Of a DNA stretch of 64,000 bases, positions 35,425 to 47,841 are shown piece by piece. The stretch is from contig WTPW01000926.1 of assembly GCA_009809945.1 (NCBI GenBank), positions 131,885-195,884 on the forward strand. The letters run 5' to 3'. The position numbers and the translations under genes were made by a program. Below the pieces are notes generated by a model. That model was not told where the DNA came from and searched no databases. It was given only the letters and a program-made list of their open reading frames with translations. Each line of letters begins with the position of its first letter. Within the stretch, counting starts at the first letter, position 1. The stretch comes from Gigaspora margarita. Lineage: Eukaryota > Glomeromycota > Glomeromycetes > Diversisporales > Gigasporaceae.

Positions 35425-35885
35425 TGTGAAATTTCTCTTCAAATAAATGCTAAACTGACAATTTCGCAGTGTAATTTTACACAAATATAAATCTTCTTTT
35501 ATAATTCAATTTTGAAATCGTGCTTTAAAGTTTTTAATTGGTCATATCTGAAAATGTGACCAGAATATGTGAAAACTTACATAGTTACATAAGATGAGTA
35601 ATTATTATATCATTCTTGTGATCATTTGCATTATTGCAACATTTTGATCATTCGCATTAATATCGTTATTAATGCATAAAAGCTAGATATTAGTAAACTG
35701 CATCCCAAATAATTTATCTATCTATCTATAACTATATATCTTCTTATATAATTAAATTCTGGGTCTGTTCGCTTTAGCATTTTTGATTGGTTATAACTAA
35801 AAAATGTGACCTGAATGTAAAAACTAACAGTAATACGTAGAAGTCAAGTACATTCAAGTAACTATTATATCATTTTTTAACTCCC
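35425..35885. repeat. Direct repeat pair about 270 bp apart
   Basis: Two related segments: TATAAATCTTCTTTTATAAT...ATTATATCATT and TATATATCTTCTTATATAAT...ATTATATCATT, sharing ATTGGTYATA and AATGTGACC words. Possibly ends of a decayed element. Confidence 0.55.
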
Positions 35886-35947
35886 TTAAACAACTCAAAA
35901 TCGTGAAAATGTGAAGTTTGCTAAATTTACTTTTGTGTTTGTTTAGG

Positions 35948-36107
35948 GGCATGCCATTTATTACGTAATTTTACCATGGATATATTGTCAGAGGTGGTTA
36001 TCACATCTATATATAATCATAAGCAATTTTAAATAGATAAGTGATTACACCATACATGGATAAGAGTGGCTACTAAGTAAAAAATATTACGTAATAAATA
36101 GCATGCC
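35948..36107. mobile_element. 160-bp MITE with GGCATGC ends
   Basis: Terminal inverted repeats GGCATGCCATTTATTACGTA and its complement. A small inner palindrome, GTGGTTATCAC, sits between. Target duplication unclear. Confidence 0.8.
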
Positions 36108-36311
36108 TTTTACCTAATATTAAATTATTTTGGACTAAAAAAAATTCATGAATTTGGTCCAGGTATATTTTCGTTGAGTTGGATTACAGTAGCGGAATGT
36201 TTCTATGAAGCTTGTGTTTTTAAGCCATTCTGTTAATGGTAAATTCTTTTGCTTTTTGAGAGAGAAGTGGAACTTTTTTGCTATATATGCTCTAGCCAAG
36301 TAAAAAGATTA

Positions 36312-36470
36312 ATGGAAGAAAAAGGATTACTTTTATCAGAGGCCCAAAAAGAACTAAACCAAGCTCGAGCCGAAGCAAGTGAAAAAATTAAAATGTCTTA
36401 TATAATGGTTTTGCAAGAATAAGTACAAGAACAAGTGCAAGAACATAATAAATGCTCCGTAATAGATAAA
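36312..36470 (+). pseudogene. Coiled-coil gene fragment
   Basis: A frame starting at 36312 reads MEEKGLLLSEAQKELNQARA and continues with a heptad-like pattern to an in-frame stop at about 36420, after which Gln/Glu-rich residues continue in frame (VQEQVQEHNK). It ends at the TIR element that begins at 36477. Origin unknown. Confidence 0.45.
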
Positions 36471-36476
36471 AACCTA

Positions 36477-37654
36477 CAGTCTTCCTCCTCTACAATCACC
36501 TCCTCTATAGTCACAACCTCTATATAATCACACAAAATGTTAACTACCATTTTTTTTATATAAAAAATACCTTTATATAATCACAAATAGCTTATAATCA
36601 CTATCACATTTTTTAGAAGCTTTTTGAGATTTTTTATTAGTAAAATACTCTTATATAATCACAATATCATATATAAAAGTCTAAATACTACTATAGATTC
36701 CCGAAAGTAAGCTATATTTTTGTTATGCAAAAAATCGGAAGTTTGCTTGTTTTGGTTTAAATTTAGTTTTTAGCGATCGCAAGTAGTTGCTACATAGTGA
36801 AGTCCAAATTCTACTAAATAAATCGATTATAATCGCTTAAGTAAACTTGTTTAGAGGATCTAAATGCATATACTCTGAAATTTTTATCCAAATTGGAAAA
36901 TTTTTTATTATTTGACTTTTAATTTTTACGTTCGGCGAATACACTTTTTTGAAAAATTTTACTTTTTTCGTCGAACGTAAAAGTCAAAAGTAAAAAAATA
37001 AAATGTTCTTTAATTTTGCTAAAAATTTTACTGTATATGTATTTTGATCTTCTTAATAAGTTTACTTAAGCGATTATCATCGATTTACATAGTAAAATTT
37101 GGACTTTACTATGTAGCGACTATTATTGATTGTGGGAGTAGCTTATTTTCGGATAAATAAGTTTTTGGGTTTTTTGGTCAAAACAAGGGGTGGCTTATTT
37201 TCGGGAATCTATGGTAAGTAAATCAATTAACACATTAAGAAAGCTGTTTGACATGCAAATTATACATAGTTTGGAATTTTGACAAACTTGACAAACTATT
37301 ATTAATTTGTTTTTTTATTATATGTTGGACAAAAAATAATTTATTTTTTTCGTCTAACATTAAGTAAAGAAATTAATTAATAAAGGTTCGTCCAAATTAT
37401 ATGAAACTTTTAGGATATGTGTAATTTGTTATTCCAAACAACTTACTTAATGCATAAAAGTTGATTCACTTAGTACAATTTGGACTTTTATATGTAGCAA
37501 CTATTTGTGATTATAATATTTACTTCTATATAATCACATAATATAAACCACAGTATTAGATGTGATTATATAGGGTAATTACTATATAATCACACCTCTT
37601 TATAATCACCATTTTTGCTGCAACAAACCGCGTGATTATAGAGGAGGAAGACTG
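36477..37654. mobile_element. 1178-bp TIR element (CAGTCTTCCTCCTCTA ends)
   Basis: Near-exact inverted ends CAGTCTTCCTCCTCTAYAAT flanked by TA. Subterminal regions are filled with TATAATCAC words in both orientations. No transposase. CAGT starts and TA targets are shared with pogo/Tigger-like elements. It is interrupted by another TIR element at 36703-37212. Confidence 0.9.
36703..37212. mobile_element. Nested ~510-bp TIR element (ATAGATTCCCGAAA ends)
   Basis: Inverted ends ATAGATTCCCGAAARTAAGC. The interior is itself palindromic: TTAAGCGATTATAATCG-type words and ACGTTCGGCGAA against TTCGTCGAACGT. It lies inside the 36477-37654 element, so it arrived later. Confidence 0.85.
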
Positions 37655-37726
37655 TATAATTAATTATAAAAAAAATAGTGAATCATATGGGCTGATTTAA
37701 GGAATTGTGAATAATTTTTGAACTAT

Positions 37727-38390
37727 TGGTCTGGTTTGGATGATTTAACTACCAAAATGTTCATCTCAATGAGTGATTCTAACAAGCCCAAAATCCCTAA
37801 AATCCAATCACAGGATCCAGAGAACAATCAAATTTTGTGAGATTTTAATAGTGTTGTTAGAATTACTATGTAAATATCTTTAATAGTAAATAATGTTTGA
37901 ACCACTGGTCCGTTTTGGATGATTTAACCACCAAAATGTTCGTCTTAATGAGATAATTCTAATGAGCCCCAACATCATCAAAATCTAATTACAGGATTAC
38001 AAGATCATTAAAAATTAGTATTATGGCTTATCTGGGGGTTTTTATATTGTAGTACTATAAAAACCCATGAGATTTGTAGATAAGCCGTTAAACTAATTTT
38101 TAACGATCTTGTGATCCTGTAATTAGATTTTGATGATCTTGGGCTCGTTAGCATCATCTCATCGAGACGAACATTTTGGTGGTTAAATCATCTAAAACAG
38201 ACCAGTGATTCAAACGTTATTCACTGTTAAAGATATTTACATAGTAATTCTAAAAACACTATTAAAATTCACAAAATTTGATTGTTCTCTGGATCCTGTG
38301 ATTGGATTTTAGCGATTTTGGGCTTGTTAGAATCGTCTTATTGAGACGAACATTTTGGTAATTAAATAATCCAAAACAGACCAGAGCCCA
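37727..38390. mobile_element. 0.66-kb palindrome with four related units
   Basis: Arms of about 310 bp are near reverse complements around an AT-rich centre at 38030-38065. Each arm holds two head-to-tail variants of a ~180-bp unit with TGGTCYGTTTTGGATGATTT, ACCAAAATGTTCGTCT, TTCTAAYRAGCCC and AATCYAATYACAGGAT words. No flanking duplication resolved. Fold-back element by structure. Confidence 0.85.
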
Positions 38391-38839
38391 TTGTATATTA
38401 GCAAATATCAAAAAAATATTACATTAAAAAAATGAATAATTTCTCGAATTTTTGGTTAAAAATTTTCAGTCAAAATTATCAGATAATCAACTAATTTTCT
38501 TAAAAATTATGTCGATCTATCAACCAATAAAATCACAATAATGTTCAAAATGTGATTTGTATGCTAAATTAATATACAAGTTATTGTACTTTAATGCTTT
38601 TTGATTAGTTATATACCCACAATCAAAGTGTTAAGACTAATATATCAGTGAGCAAGTTATAATCAAAAATGTTATCATAATTCAACAATCGATATGGGAA
38701 AATATAAATTCGAAGAAATGTAGCATAATTGGTGAATGAGATGCTGTGAACAAAGTCACAGGACATCCATTTGTCACTAGATCACAACTATACCATGACA
38801 TTGAATGAGCGATTCGTAAGTATGAAGTATTGTGAACTT
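38391..38839. other. AT-rich DNA, nothing recognised
   Basis: No frame, repeat or element end could be supported. Confidence 0.4.
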
Positions 38840-39074
38840 CAGGAGGATCACCAAAATTTCAGGTCCAAATACATCAGAGTGTATTGGAATCATGCTCGAC
38901 TGAATCAAAATTGATCAATATAAACCAAGATTATAAAAAATTTTACCAATAAACCATATCTATTCATTAAGTAAAACATGCCCAGTTATAATTTTGCTAT
39001 AGAAACTGCTAACAATTAGGGCTAAATGCTGACCTAGATACAACGCATCTGACCAGAAATTTAAGATAGCCCTG
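38840..39074. mobile_element. Mariner-type MITE, copy C (235 bp), old
   Basis: Same family as 16943-17182 and in that orientation: CAGGAGGATCACCAAAATTT start, CCCTG end, TA preserved only on the right. More diverged than copies A and B. Confidence 0.8.
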
Positions 39075-39549
39075 TAAAAATTGGTATAGTGTAGTGAGTA
39101 TCAACTTGAGTAGGTTAGTGCTGATTGGTAAATATGATGTATTTGTATAATAAATCTGGGTATTCGATTGAGTAATATAGTAGAAAATAATACAGCATTA
39201 TACTCCTTCTTAACATGTAATTATCATAGCATATAAACATATTTAATTTGTGCAATTCTGAAAGACAATAATAAAAAGACATTTTTTTATAGTGATCATC
39301 ACACATTTAATCAAGACAAAAACCTGTTAAAATGATGTTTGGTTAAACAATTATTCTTGCTCTGATTCTTTTTATTTACATTAACTTTATTAAATAGGAG
39401 TGTGCTCCACTTCATTACTTTCTCTCATCTTGACATATTTTGTGATCTTTACAATTTTACAATATGCCAATAAACACACTTTTACTTTTATGCTCTTTAT
39501 TAATTATTTTGTAGTCTTGTCACATTACGAAGGATAAATGATCAAAATA
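39075..39549. other. AT-rich DNA, nothing recognised
   Basis: Short frames only, with no motif. Confidence 0.4.
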
Positions 39550-41259
39550 GAGATTGGACCCGCCCAAAAAAATCCAACCTGGATGACCCATCAGGTAAAC
39601 CCGCGGGTAATCTGAGTGATCGATGGGTTGACCCGGGTAGAAATTTTACTTGGGTCAACCTGGGTAGTGTCACAAATCACAGTTTGTGACGTTAGAAAAT
39701 TTAATTTTTTTATCAAAAAAACCTGTTTGTATAGCGATATCCATATGATTACCCCTGTTTACCTCAATGCTCAACGTGCTATCAAGTCAAACATGCAAGG
39801 CAGGAATTTTATGGCTTAAAATTAGTATATTCATATCACATTAGGTGTCGAATTGCATGATTAATGTTCTAAGTAATGCGTCAAACTTGTAGTATAATAA
39901 ACCTAAATGTATATAAGCACCTATACTTCGAGTTTAATAAAGCAGAAGCTTTTCTTTGATTTAAATAAAAACAAAAGAAAGTAAGCTTAAGTTGTGTTGA
40001 AGAGCCCTTTTCCCCTATTTTTTAATCAAAAAGTCTTTTCCCTGTTGTTAGTTTATTTCGTATTACTATAAAATTTTGTCCCGAGATCCTCTAACAGTTA
40101 ATTCTCATGCTATTTATCGTAGCTTATTGTTACGTATTTCCTTGACCAATTCTCATTCGGTATCTGTCCTGACAATTTTTAATATTGTCATAAACTCCTT
40201 TAAAAGCTAAGCTATATAATTTCCCGTAACTATTAGAGTTAAATGGTTAAGATCTCTCTCTCTCGAATAATAGTTACAGTAGTCAGTAAATTGATTAGTT
40301 TTAGGTAACTAGAATTTAATCAATGCAATAGCATTAATAATCTTAAGGATCACATAACTTTTCAAAAACTTATATCACTAGGCAAGACAAACTGGATCAT
40401 GTGTTTTACATTACCCACCCCCAGAAGGGGGGGAGGGTTTGTTTACATAGTAAAATTTTAAAAAAAAAATTTCTAAATTTTTCTGTAACTGTTAAAAATT
40501 TTCATAATATCCTGTAGCCCTATGTAAATTTTATCAAAAATTTTTACTATGAGGGAGAGGAGGGATAATATAAAACACAGAATCCAGTTGGTCTCACCTT
40601 ATCCTTGGAAATTTAACCGGAGATAGTGATTTAGTTTCCGAAAAGTTAGGTGATTCTTATAACAGGTATTGGTCTACTTATTTTTGTATTATATTTACTA
40701 AACATTTGACAAGAGTTATTCAATGCCTTATATCGTTTGGATTGATTTCCAGTGATTTAAGTTAGCAAATGACTCTTCATATCTGTCCATATGTAGATAA
40801 ATCAATCTACGATTAATGCTATTGCAACAATATTTAAATCATAAATAATTCTTCAAATTTACCAAACATTCAATAAGTTCTTCAAGGTTCTTTAATACCA
40901 TACATTATTAGGATTTATCAAAAGTGAACATCCTGCCTGCTTATATGTAATCATGACCTCTTAATGCTGTTTAGTGTTTAAACTTGTCTAAAAAATCATC
41001 ACTCAGTCAACCATTAGGTGATCCTTATGATGATTTTTAGACGGGTCAAAGCACTTACAAATTTATTTAAGATTTTATACGATAATATCAGCTGCTATAT
41101 AAGATCTACAGGTTGACTCACGGGTTTAACCCACAGGTTGAGTCACGGATTTAACCCACAGGTTGACCTGTTAACCTTTACCCGGGTTGGTATAATTGCA
41201 ACCCGGATACTCGACCCACTCGCGGGTGACCCGGGTAATGCCTACCTGGGTCCAATCTC
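39550..41259. mobile_element. 1710-bp TIR element (GAGATTGGACCC ends)
   Basis: Inverted ends GAGATTGGACCC flanked by TA. Subterminal zones are rich in ACCCGGGTT, CCCGCGGGT and GGTTGACC words, a strong GC contrast with the AT-rich middle. No transposase. A second inverted-repeat element lies inside at 40385-40594. Confidence 0.85.
40385..40594. mobile_element. Nested ~210-bp inverted-repeat element
   Basis: Ends AGACAAACTGGATCATGTGT and its degenerate complement near 40575-40594; arms extend through TTTTACATTA and a C-rich/G-rich stretch (CCACCCCCAG) almost to the centre. Confidence 0.8.
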
Positions 41260-41736
41260 TAGATCAAAAAGTATGAGTTTATGCTATGATATGGTGCATT
41301 CTACTTTCAGTTATTTTTTTTAATTTTTATTATTTTTTTAACTCATGCTATAGTATGATATGTTTATCTTATTTTACTTAACAACTAGCCACTTGGTAGG
41401 TGCAATGATACAGATACTACAAACTTGTAGAAAAAAGTAGTTCAAGCATGAAGAAGCCAGATCGTAATCGGGCAGTGAAAAGAAAATAAACAAGTTAAGC
41501 AAAATAAGAAAGACTAAAACTTTACTTTTATGCCCACATAATCTCTATCGCATGCACCTATCTGTATATTCATAAATCTTAATCATATAAATACACCTCA
41601 CCTAACGTAACTTCAACAATAGATAAATAAAGACAAAATCACAACAATTAGATTTTTAAATTCACAAAACAACATTTATAAAAAAACTTCTTAAACTTTA
41701 AAATTCTGTAAACTATAATCTTATTAATTATGCTTA
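41260..41736. other. AT-rich DNA, nothing recognised
   Basis: No gene, repeat or element end supported. Confidence 0.4.
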
Positions 41737-42252
41737 AGGGTGGAGAGTACTATATTAAAATTATATATAATATTATTAGTAAATTTTTTTTATATTTAAT
41801 TTTATGAAAAATTATATTAAGTAAACTAATTTTAATTCTTAAGACAAGTTTGTGGAGAAGGTTTTTCTAATCCTAATAATAGTAAAATTATTAAAATTGG
41901 TTAAAACTCAGTAAAATATATATTTTTAAATTTTGGGTATTAAAATTTAGTAATAAAACTAACATATAAATTTACACAAATTGACCAATCAGAATTAGAA
42001 TTTTGTGCAATCCAGAAAAATTTGGGCCAACTCAGAAAAACTTTGTAATATATACAATTATATTTTTTAAAATATAATAATAGTTCAAAATTTTACCATA
42101 ATAGATAAATTGTTTTATTTATACTTTGTAAAATTTTAATAAAAATTAGTTGCAATTTAAAAAGTTTTATTAGTAGCATAAATCAGTTTTATATGAAATT
42201 TTCAAATTACTATATAAAACTATATAGAAATGATCTATGTACCCTCTATCCT
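41737..42252. mobile_element. 516-bp TIR element (AGGGTGGAGAGTAC ends)
   Basis: Ends AGGGTGGAGAGTAC and GTACCCTCTATCCT are inverted and flanked by TA. The interior is AT-rich and non-coding. Confidence 0.75.
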
Positions 42253-42299
42253 TAAACTTAACATACTACATATAACCAAATATTCTGCTCCCTGCAATT

Positions 42300-42510
42300 T
42301 AGCTGCACCTCTAGTTTTACAGCAACTTTTCAATAACTCACAATAAATGTTATGATAATTTCAATGCAAACTAAACTTTAACTAAATACCATATTCATTG
42401 AAATAGCAAGTAAGTCCTATAACAAAACTTTTATGTCATTATATGATAGAACCACATAATTCTAATACAAACTAACTCAACTTAACCACAAAATACATCA
42501 CCAAAATTTG
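42300..42510. repeat. Satellite fragment, block 4
   Basis: About two degenerate ~109-bp units, ending where the low-complexity tract starts. Confidence 0.75.
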
Positions 42511-44629
42511 TAAGGGGATTACTATCGATGTTTATTGGTTATTGGTTAGTAATCGATTTAAATCCCCCATGACGAGGACTATCGATTAAGTTAGTAATCG
42601 ATAATAATCAGTAATAATCGATAGTAATCAGATTAAAAATCACGAATAATAATTCTAATCAATACTATTATTCTTTATACTTATTTTTAAACGTTTTACA
42701 GGTTTTCGCATATTTTCACAAGGTTTCGCATTTTAATGTAAAATTTTATATTTTTTTTATTTATTATTATTATTATACATTATATTTTAAATTAAATATA
42801 TTTTATTATATATTATATTATATTACATATTTTTATTATATATTATTATAAAAAAAAATGAAAAACCAAAAAAAAACCCCTGAAAAAAAATAACAAAAAA
42901 AAACAAAACTGAAAAAATAGTTAATTTTTAACTACTTTCGCACTTCATCGCTTATATTCACTACTTCTTGCAAAGTATCGGAGAAGTTAGAGTTGTTGTT
43001 CTTGCAAGTACTAGAAAAGTCAGATCGTTTTCTTGCAAAGTTTCGAAAAAAGTCAGGAAAAAATAAAATAAAATTAAAAAAATAAGTAAAAAAAAAGAAA
43101 AACAAACAAAAACAAAAACGTAAGCAAACTAAATAAAAAAAAAACAAAGCTCCAAATCTCTATTTTCCTAAAATAAGAGTTCGTTTCTTATAATTTAGTA
43201 ATCGTTGAAGGTTTTCGCAATGTACTAGAATAATAAAAAAATAAAAATTAAAGAAATAAGTAAAAAGAAAACAATGGAATATAAGCAAACTGAATAAAAA
43301 TAAAAATAAAACCCCAAATCTCTATTATATTTGCTTCTATTCGCTCATATTCACTTCTATTCACTTCTATTCGCTTCTATTCACTTATATTCGCTACTTT
43401 CTAAAAAATAGTAAGTAAAAAAATAAAAAAATGATTCTCGGAAGTGTTAGTGTTATACCACCTGTACAAACACAAGAGGAACAAGAAAAATTACCCATAT
43501 GACCTCGTACGAATGCAAGAGAATGAGCAAGACCACCCTATATGAATGCAAGAGAAACGAGCAAGACCATCCCATATGAACACAAGAGAAAAAAACAAAT
43601 GGACCACCTACAAGAACACTAAAAATCTATGCAATACCATCTACAAGAATACTAAGAGGCACGTAAAGCTATTCCACAAGAACACCAACGACACAAGCTA
43701 GCGACAATTCCAACAACGATACCAATGACGACATTAACTACAACACTAGTGATGACACCAACTAGGACAACACCAATGCGTTGCCTTGTGCAAAGTGTCG
43801 GAAAGTCTCTATATTTTATACAAAAAGTGTTTTTTTTGTAGAAATAAAATAAAAAAAAATTTAAAAATAATAATAAATAAAAGAAAAAAAATGATACTAA
43901 ACAAAACGAAACGTAACAAAAAAAAACAAAGCGAAAATGAAAAAACAATGTAAAAGTGATAGAAGATCTATAATTATAAACAAAAAAAAATAAACAAAGA
44001 TCTAATCTGATCTTGTACTATGATCATCGAAACATTTCGAAACAAATCGAAACATTTTGAAAATATTAATTAAACGCGTCCTTGGTATGATTTAGGATAC
44101 AGATCTACAGATCCAGCCCAGTCCTAAAATATTTCGAATATATTCGAAATATTAAAAAAAAAAAGAGAAAAAAAAAAGAAGAGAAAAAAAAAGGGAGAGG
44201 AGAAAAAAAGAAAGAGGAGAAAAAAAAGGGAGAGGAGAAAAAAAAAGGGAGGGAGAAGTAAAAATCGTTAAAAAACNNNNNNNNNNNNNNNNNNNNNNNN
44301 NNNNNNNNNNNNNNNNNNNNNNNNNNNNNNNNNNNNNNNNNNNNNNNNNNNNNNNTTTTTTACCCGGGGACGGTCAAAACATTATGTAATCGTTAAAGAT
44401 CTGTTAATCGTTATATATCATTTCAAATAATTCCAATTATAATTAATTTATAGATATATAATGATTTAATATAAAAAATGATATATATCGTTTATAGATA
44501 TATATCGATTTTTATCCAATTAATCGTATATAACGATATTTTATAATCGATATATAACGATTAAGTGATATATATCGATTAATATCTTTATATAAAATTT
44601 GGAGATGTATGGTTACAAGAATGGAAAAT
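42511..44629. repeat. Low-complexity tract interrupting the satellite
   Basis: Both sides carry palindromic TAATCGAT/ATATCGATT-type words (42530-42650 and 44380-44600). Between them lie AT-rich DNA, two imperfect copies of a segment with AGCAAACTRAATAAAAA and AATCTCTATT (43075-43170, 43255-43330), TATTCRCTTC repeats (43330-43395), degenerate ~46-bp units around AATGCAAGAGAA and GAGCAAGACCA (43440-43640) and a purine-rich run before the gap. It may be one element of about 2.1 kb, with the assembly gap inside. Confidence 0.5.
44277..44355. other. Assembly gap of 79 N
   Basis: Run of N directly after a GGGAGAGGAG/poly-A purine tract, probably unresolved because of it. True length unknown. Confidence 0.99.
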
Positions 44630-44799
44630 AAGGTTTGTAACTAAATTTTCTTACAGTAACTTGATGCAGAAATTACAATAATTCTAATTCAAACTCATTC
44701 ACCTTAACTATAATAATTCAATACAAAATAAACTGTATACTTTTTCAAAAGAATAGTGAGTTCTGTAACAATTTTTTTATAGTAGAAGTAATGACAAAC
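44630..44799. repeat. Satellite fragment, block 5
   Basis: One to two degenerate ~109-bp units between the low-complexity tract and the 2-kb TIR element. Confidence 0.7.
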
Positions 44800-44801
44800 T
44801 A

Positions 44802-46809
44802 CAGGAGGGTGACAGTGCATTGTGGACATTTTTTAAAAATTTATACCAAGCTAAATAAATAAAATATCAAGCTAAAAATTATATAAAAGTTTATTAAATC
44901 TAAGGCTTTTAAATAAAAAAAAATTATAAAATTCTATACAGTAGTTTTAAAATAATTAAGATAATACAAAATTGTGTAATTTTACTCCAGTATGAAGCTA
45001 GTAATATTAAAAAAATTATTAAAATTATATTTTTATAGTAAAAATTAATTTTTTATTAAATAAACTAAATTTTTAATTTTATAAAGTTATTTAATATAAC
45101 AAATTATATATAATTTGAAATTTTTATAATTTTTATAATTTTTTAAAGTAAAAGTTAAAATATTAATTTAAATTAATTAATTTCTAAAAGTAATAATTTT
45201 TAGAATTTTATATTTTGGTGCATATGCATTGTGACGTGCCTCATAAGTTCTGGTATAACATGAGATTAAAGCAATAATTAATTCATTAGTTTAGGATTAG
45301 TGTTAGGGTAGGGTTATGTTAAGGTTAGGTTAGGATTAGGGTAGGGTTAGGGTAGATCATTTTAGCAAAAGTTTCTAACCCAAAATTTTGTGAGGAATTG
45401 TTTTTGTTAGAACGCGAAAGGTAGTTTCATAAGCAAAATTTTGAACTACAAGCGATTTTTTAGAAACGTCACTATTTTTTTCAATTTCACATTACACCTG
45501 ATCTTACAATCTGATTAGTTGATCATATAAGTGCGTTACAATGCATATGCGCCAAATTATATAAACCTAATTTTTATTGCTATATATAATAATTTTATAA
45601 ATATTTTTTTAAAATTTTAAAAATGTTAAAAAAAATATATAATTTGTTATTGGATAGGATTTAGGCCTTTGTACTACTGGTAGTACATTTATTAAAGGTT
45701 CTAAAAAATCTAAAAAATTATTTTTTAAAAAACTTTTTATATAAAAAAATCTGATAAATACTATAGTATTACAGAAATTAATTTATTTTAATATTATTAA
45801 TAAGATTGTTGAGAAATATTTTTTTTTAAATTGCAATTTTGGCAAAATTTATTGTACTACCTATAGTACACTATTAAAAATAATTATACTAATAAATTTA
45901 TTAATAAATTTTGCAAACTAAAACTTTAATTATATAAAAAATATTTGAAATTTGTTATATTTGAATTTTTATTAAAAGTTTTATTATAAAAACTATTACT
46001 TTTACTATAAAGGTTTGTAAGCTGTTAGTTAAAAATCATTACTATTTTTAGTATTTCATATAAGCCCTTTAGTTTTTAACTAACATTTTAAAAAAATTTT
46101 ACTAAATAAATTTTATCTAAATTTATAAATAATTATTAAAAACAAACTTCTAATTTTAAATTTATAAAATTTATATAAAAATTAAGTTAATATATTAAAA
46201 GTAATATAAAGTTAAAATTTTAAAAAATTAGACCTAATTTTTAATATAAAATTTTTAAAATTTACTAGTAAAATTTACTAATAAAAACTGTAAAAAAACC
46301 AATTTTTAAAAAATTCTAAAAAATTCAAAAACAAACTTAAAGCTACCAAGTTTAAAATATATATTGCCCCATTTATAAAGTACCTTATACAAGTATTTAA
46401 TAGCTTATTAATATGCTACATTGGTAAATAATTAGCTTTAAAACTGTCACAATATAGTACACTATACCCAGTAGTATGGGTAAATCCTATCCATTATATT
46501 AATTAAATAATATTATTTAAAAAAAATTAATTTATTTAATAAAAAAATTAAGTTTATATATTACTATATTTAGTAATTCTATTTATTATATAAGTTATAT
46601 TAAAATTNCTANNTTNNTACTNGTNTAANATTACACAAATTNGTNTTACCTTAATTATTTTAAAAACTACTGCATAGAATTTTATAATTTTTTTTTATTT
46701 AAAAGCATTAGATTTAATAAACTTTTTATATAATTTTTAGCTTGATATTGTATTTATTTAGCTTGGTATAAATTTTTAAAAAGTGTTCACAATGCACTGT
46801 CACCCTCTG
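44802..46809. mobile_element. 2008-bp TIR element (CAGGAGGGTGACAG ends)
   Basis: Inverted ends of about 190 bp beginning CAGGAGGGTGACAGTGCATT and CAGAGGGTGACAGTGCATT, flanked by TA. The interior is extremely AT-rich, lacks a transposase and contains a second element at 45213-45557. Ambiguous bases cluster at 46608-46645. It splits the satellite. Confidence 0.9.
45213..45557. mobile_element. 345-bp TIR element with telomere-like core, copy 3
   Basis: Ends WTTTGGYGCATATGCATTGT flanked by TA. Inside: TTAGGGTAGGGTTATG and AGGTTAGGATTAGGGTAGGG runs, then TTTTGTGAGGAATTGTTTTTG, ATAAGCAAAATTTTGAACTA and TACACCTGATCTTACAATCT followed by GATTAG. Nested in the 2-kb element. Confidence 0.85.
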
Positions 46810-46811
46810 TA

Positions 46812-46997
46812 ATTTGATTTCAAGCACATATTTCTAAAATAGTAAGTTATGCAATATAATTTTCTTTATAGTAACTTATAATAACAATAATAATTCAATA
46901 TAAATTAACTCAACCTTATTACTATATGCTGCATTATTGAGTAAGTTATATAATGAATTGTTTATAGTATCTTATAGAATTAAAGTATAATTTTCTG
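46812..46997. repeat. Satellite fragment, block 6
   Basis: Degenerate units with AATAGTAAGTTATG and TTTATAGTAACTTAT words. Confidence 0.7.
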
Positions 46998-47839
46998 AAA
47001 GTTAGTTCCTAGCCAGCTAATTTTTCTAACACTATATTTCTGACAGAATGTTTTATCTATAGCATTTTTTGTTAACAGAATATTTTCTCAACCTACTATT
47101 TTCTCTATAGCTTCATTTACTAACATCTCATATTTTTGACAAAATAATTCTCTAATATAACATATTTCTGATCTGACTTTTCTTTGACACTAAATTTTAT
47201 TGAATGCACTTTTTCTGACAACCCATTTTACTGACAGGTTTTTGTTCACTTTTTATTTAATTTCTTATTGTATAAATTCAATATAACAAGATAAGCTATT
47301 TATTTATTTCTTATTTGCATTATATTTTACAGTATAATAATAAGTACTACTTACTCATTTAATTTTTTTTGTATTGAATATGTTGTGCATTAGATTAAAC
47401 TTGTATTACATTGAATCTGATGCACATCAGATGACTATTAGATGACTAGCATTAAATAATTAGCAACAACTGGTCTAAACTAACTTCTAACTTTACTATA
47501 ATTTTACTCTAACCCTAATCTAATTTAGACTGAGTATCATTTGACACAAAAATTAATTTGATACACAACAAATATTATATTTATTTTTAAACAAATTTTC
47601 TAATCAGGAAAGATCTTGCCAGAAAAAGAGATATTAGAAATATGTCATGTCAGAAAAATATTCTTTTTGAAATACATCAAGTTAGTAAAATGTCTTTTCA
47701 AAAATATGTTTTGTCAAAGAAAGAGGATATCAAAAATATGTCATGTTAGAGATAAGTCTTGTCAAGAAACTATAATATAGATAAAACATTCTGTTTAGAA
47801 TATAGTGTCAGGAAAATTAGCTGGCAGGGATCTAACTTT
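46998..47839. mobile_element. 842-bp TIR element (AAAGTTAG ends)
   Basis: Inverted ends AAAGTTAGTTCCTAGCCAGC and complement of AAAGTTAGATCCCTGCCAGC; similarity continues for about 60 bp and repeated TTTCTGACA words extend further. TA right, TG left. The centre has ACTCTAACCCTAATCTAAT, a telomere-like word. Confidence 0.8.
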
Positions 47840-47841
47840 TA

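Noticed and set aside
35425-35885. Helitron end
   Set aside because: TCTTCTTATATAAT-type repeats hint at an element end, but no CTRR terminus with hairpin or Rep/helicase frame was found.
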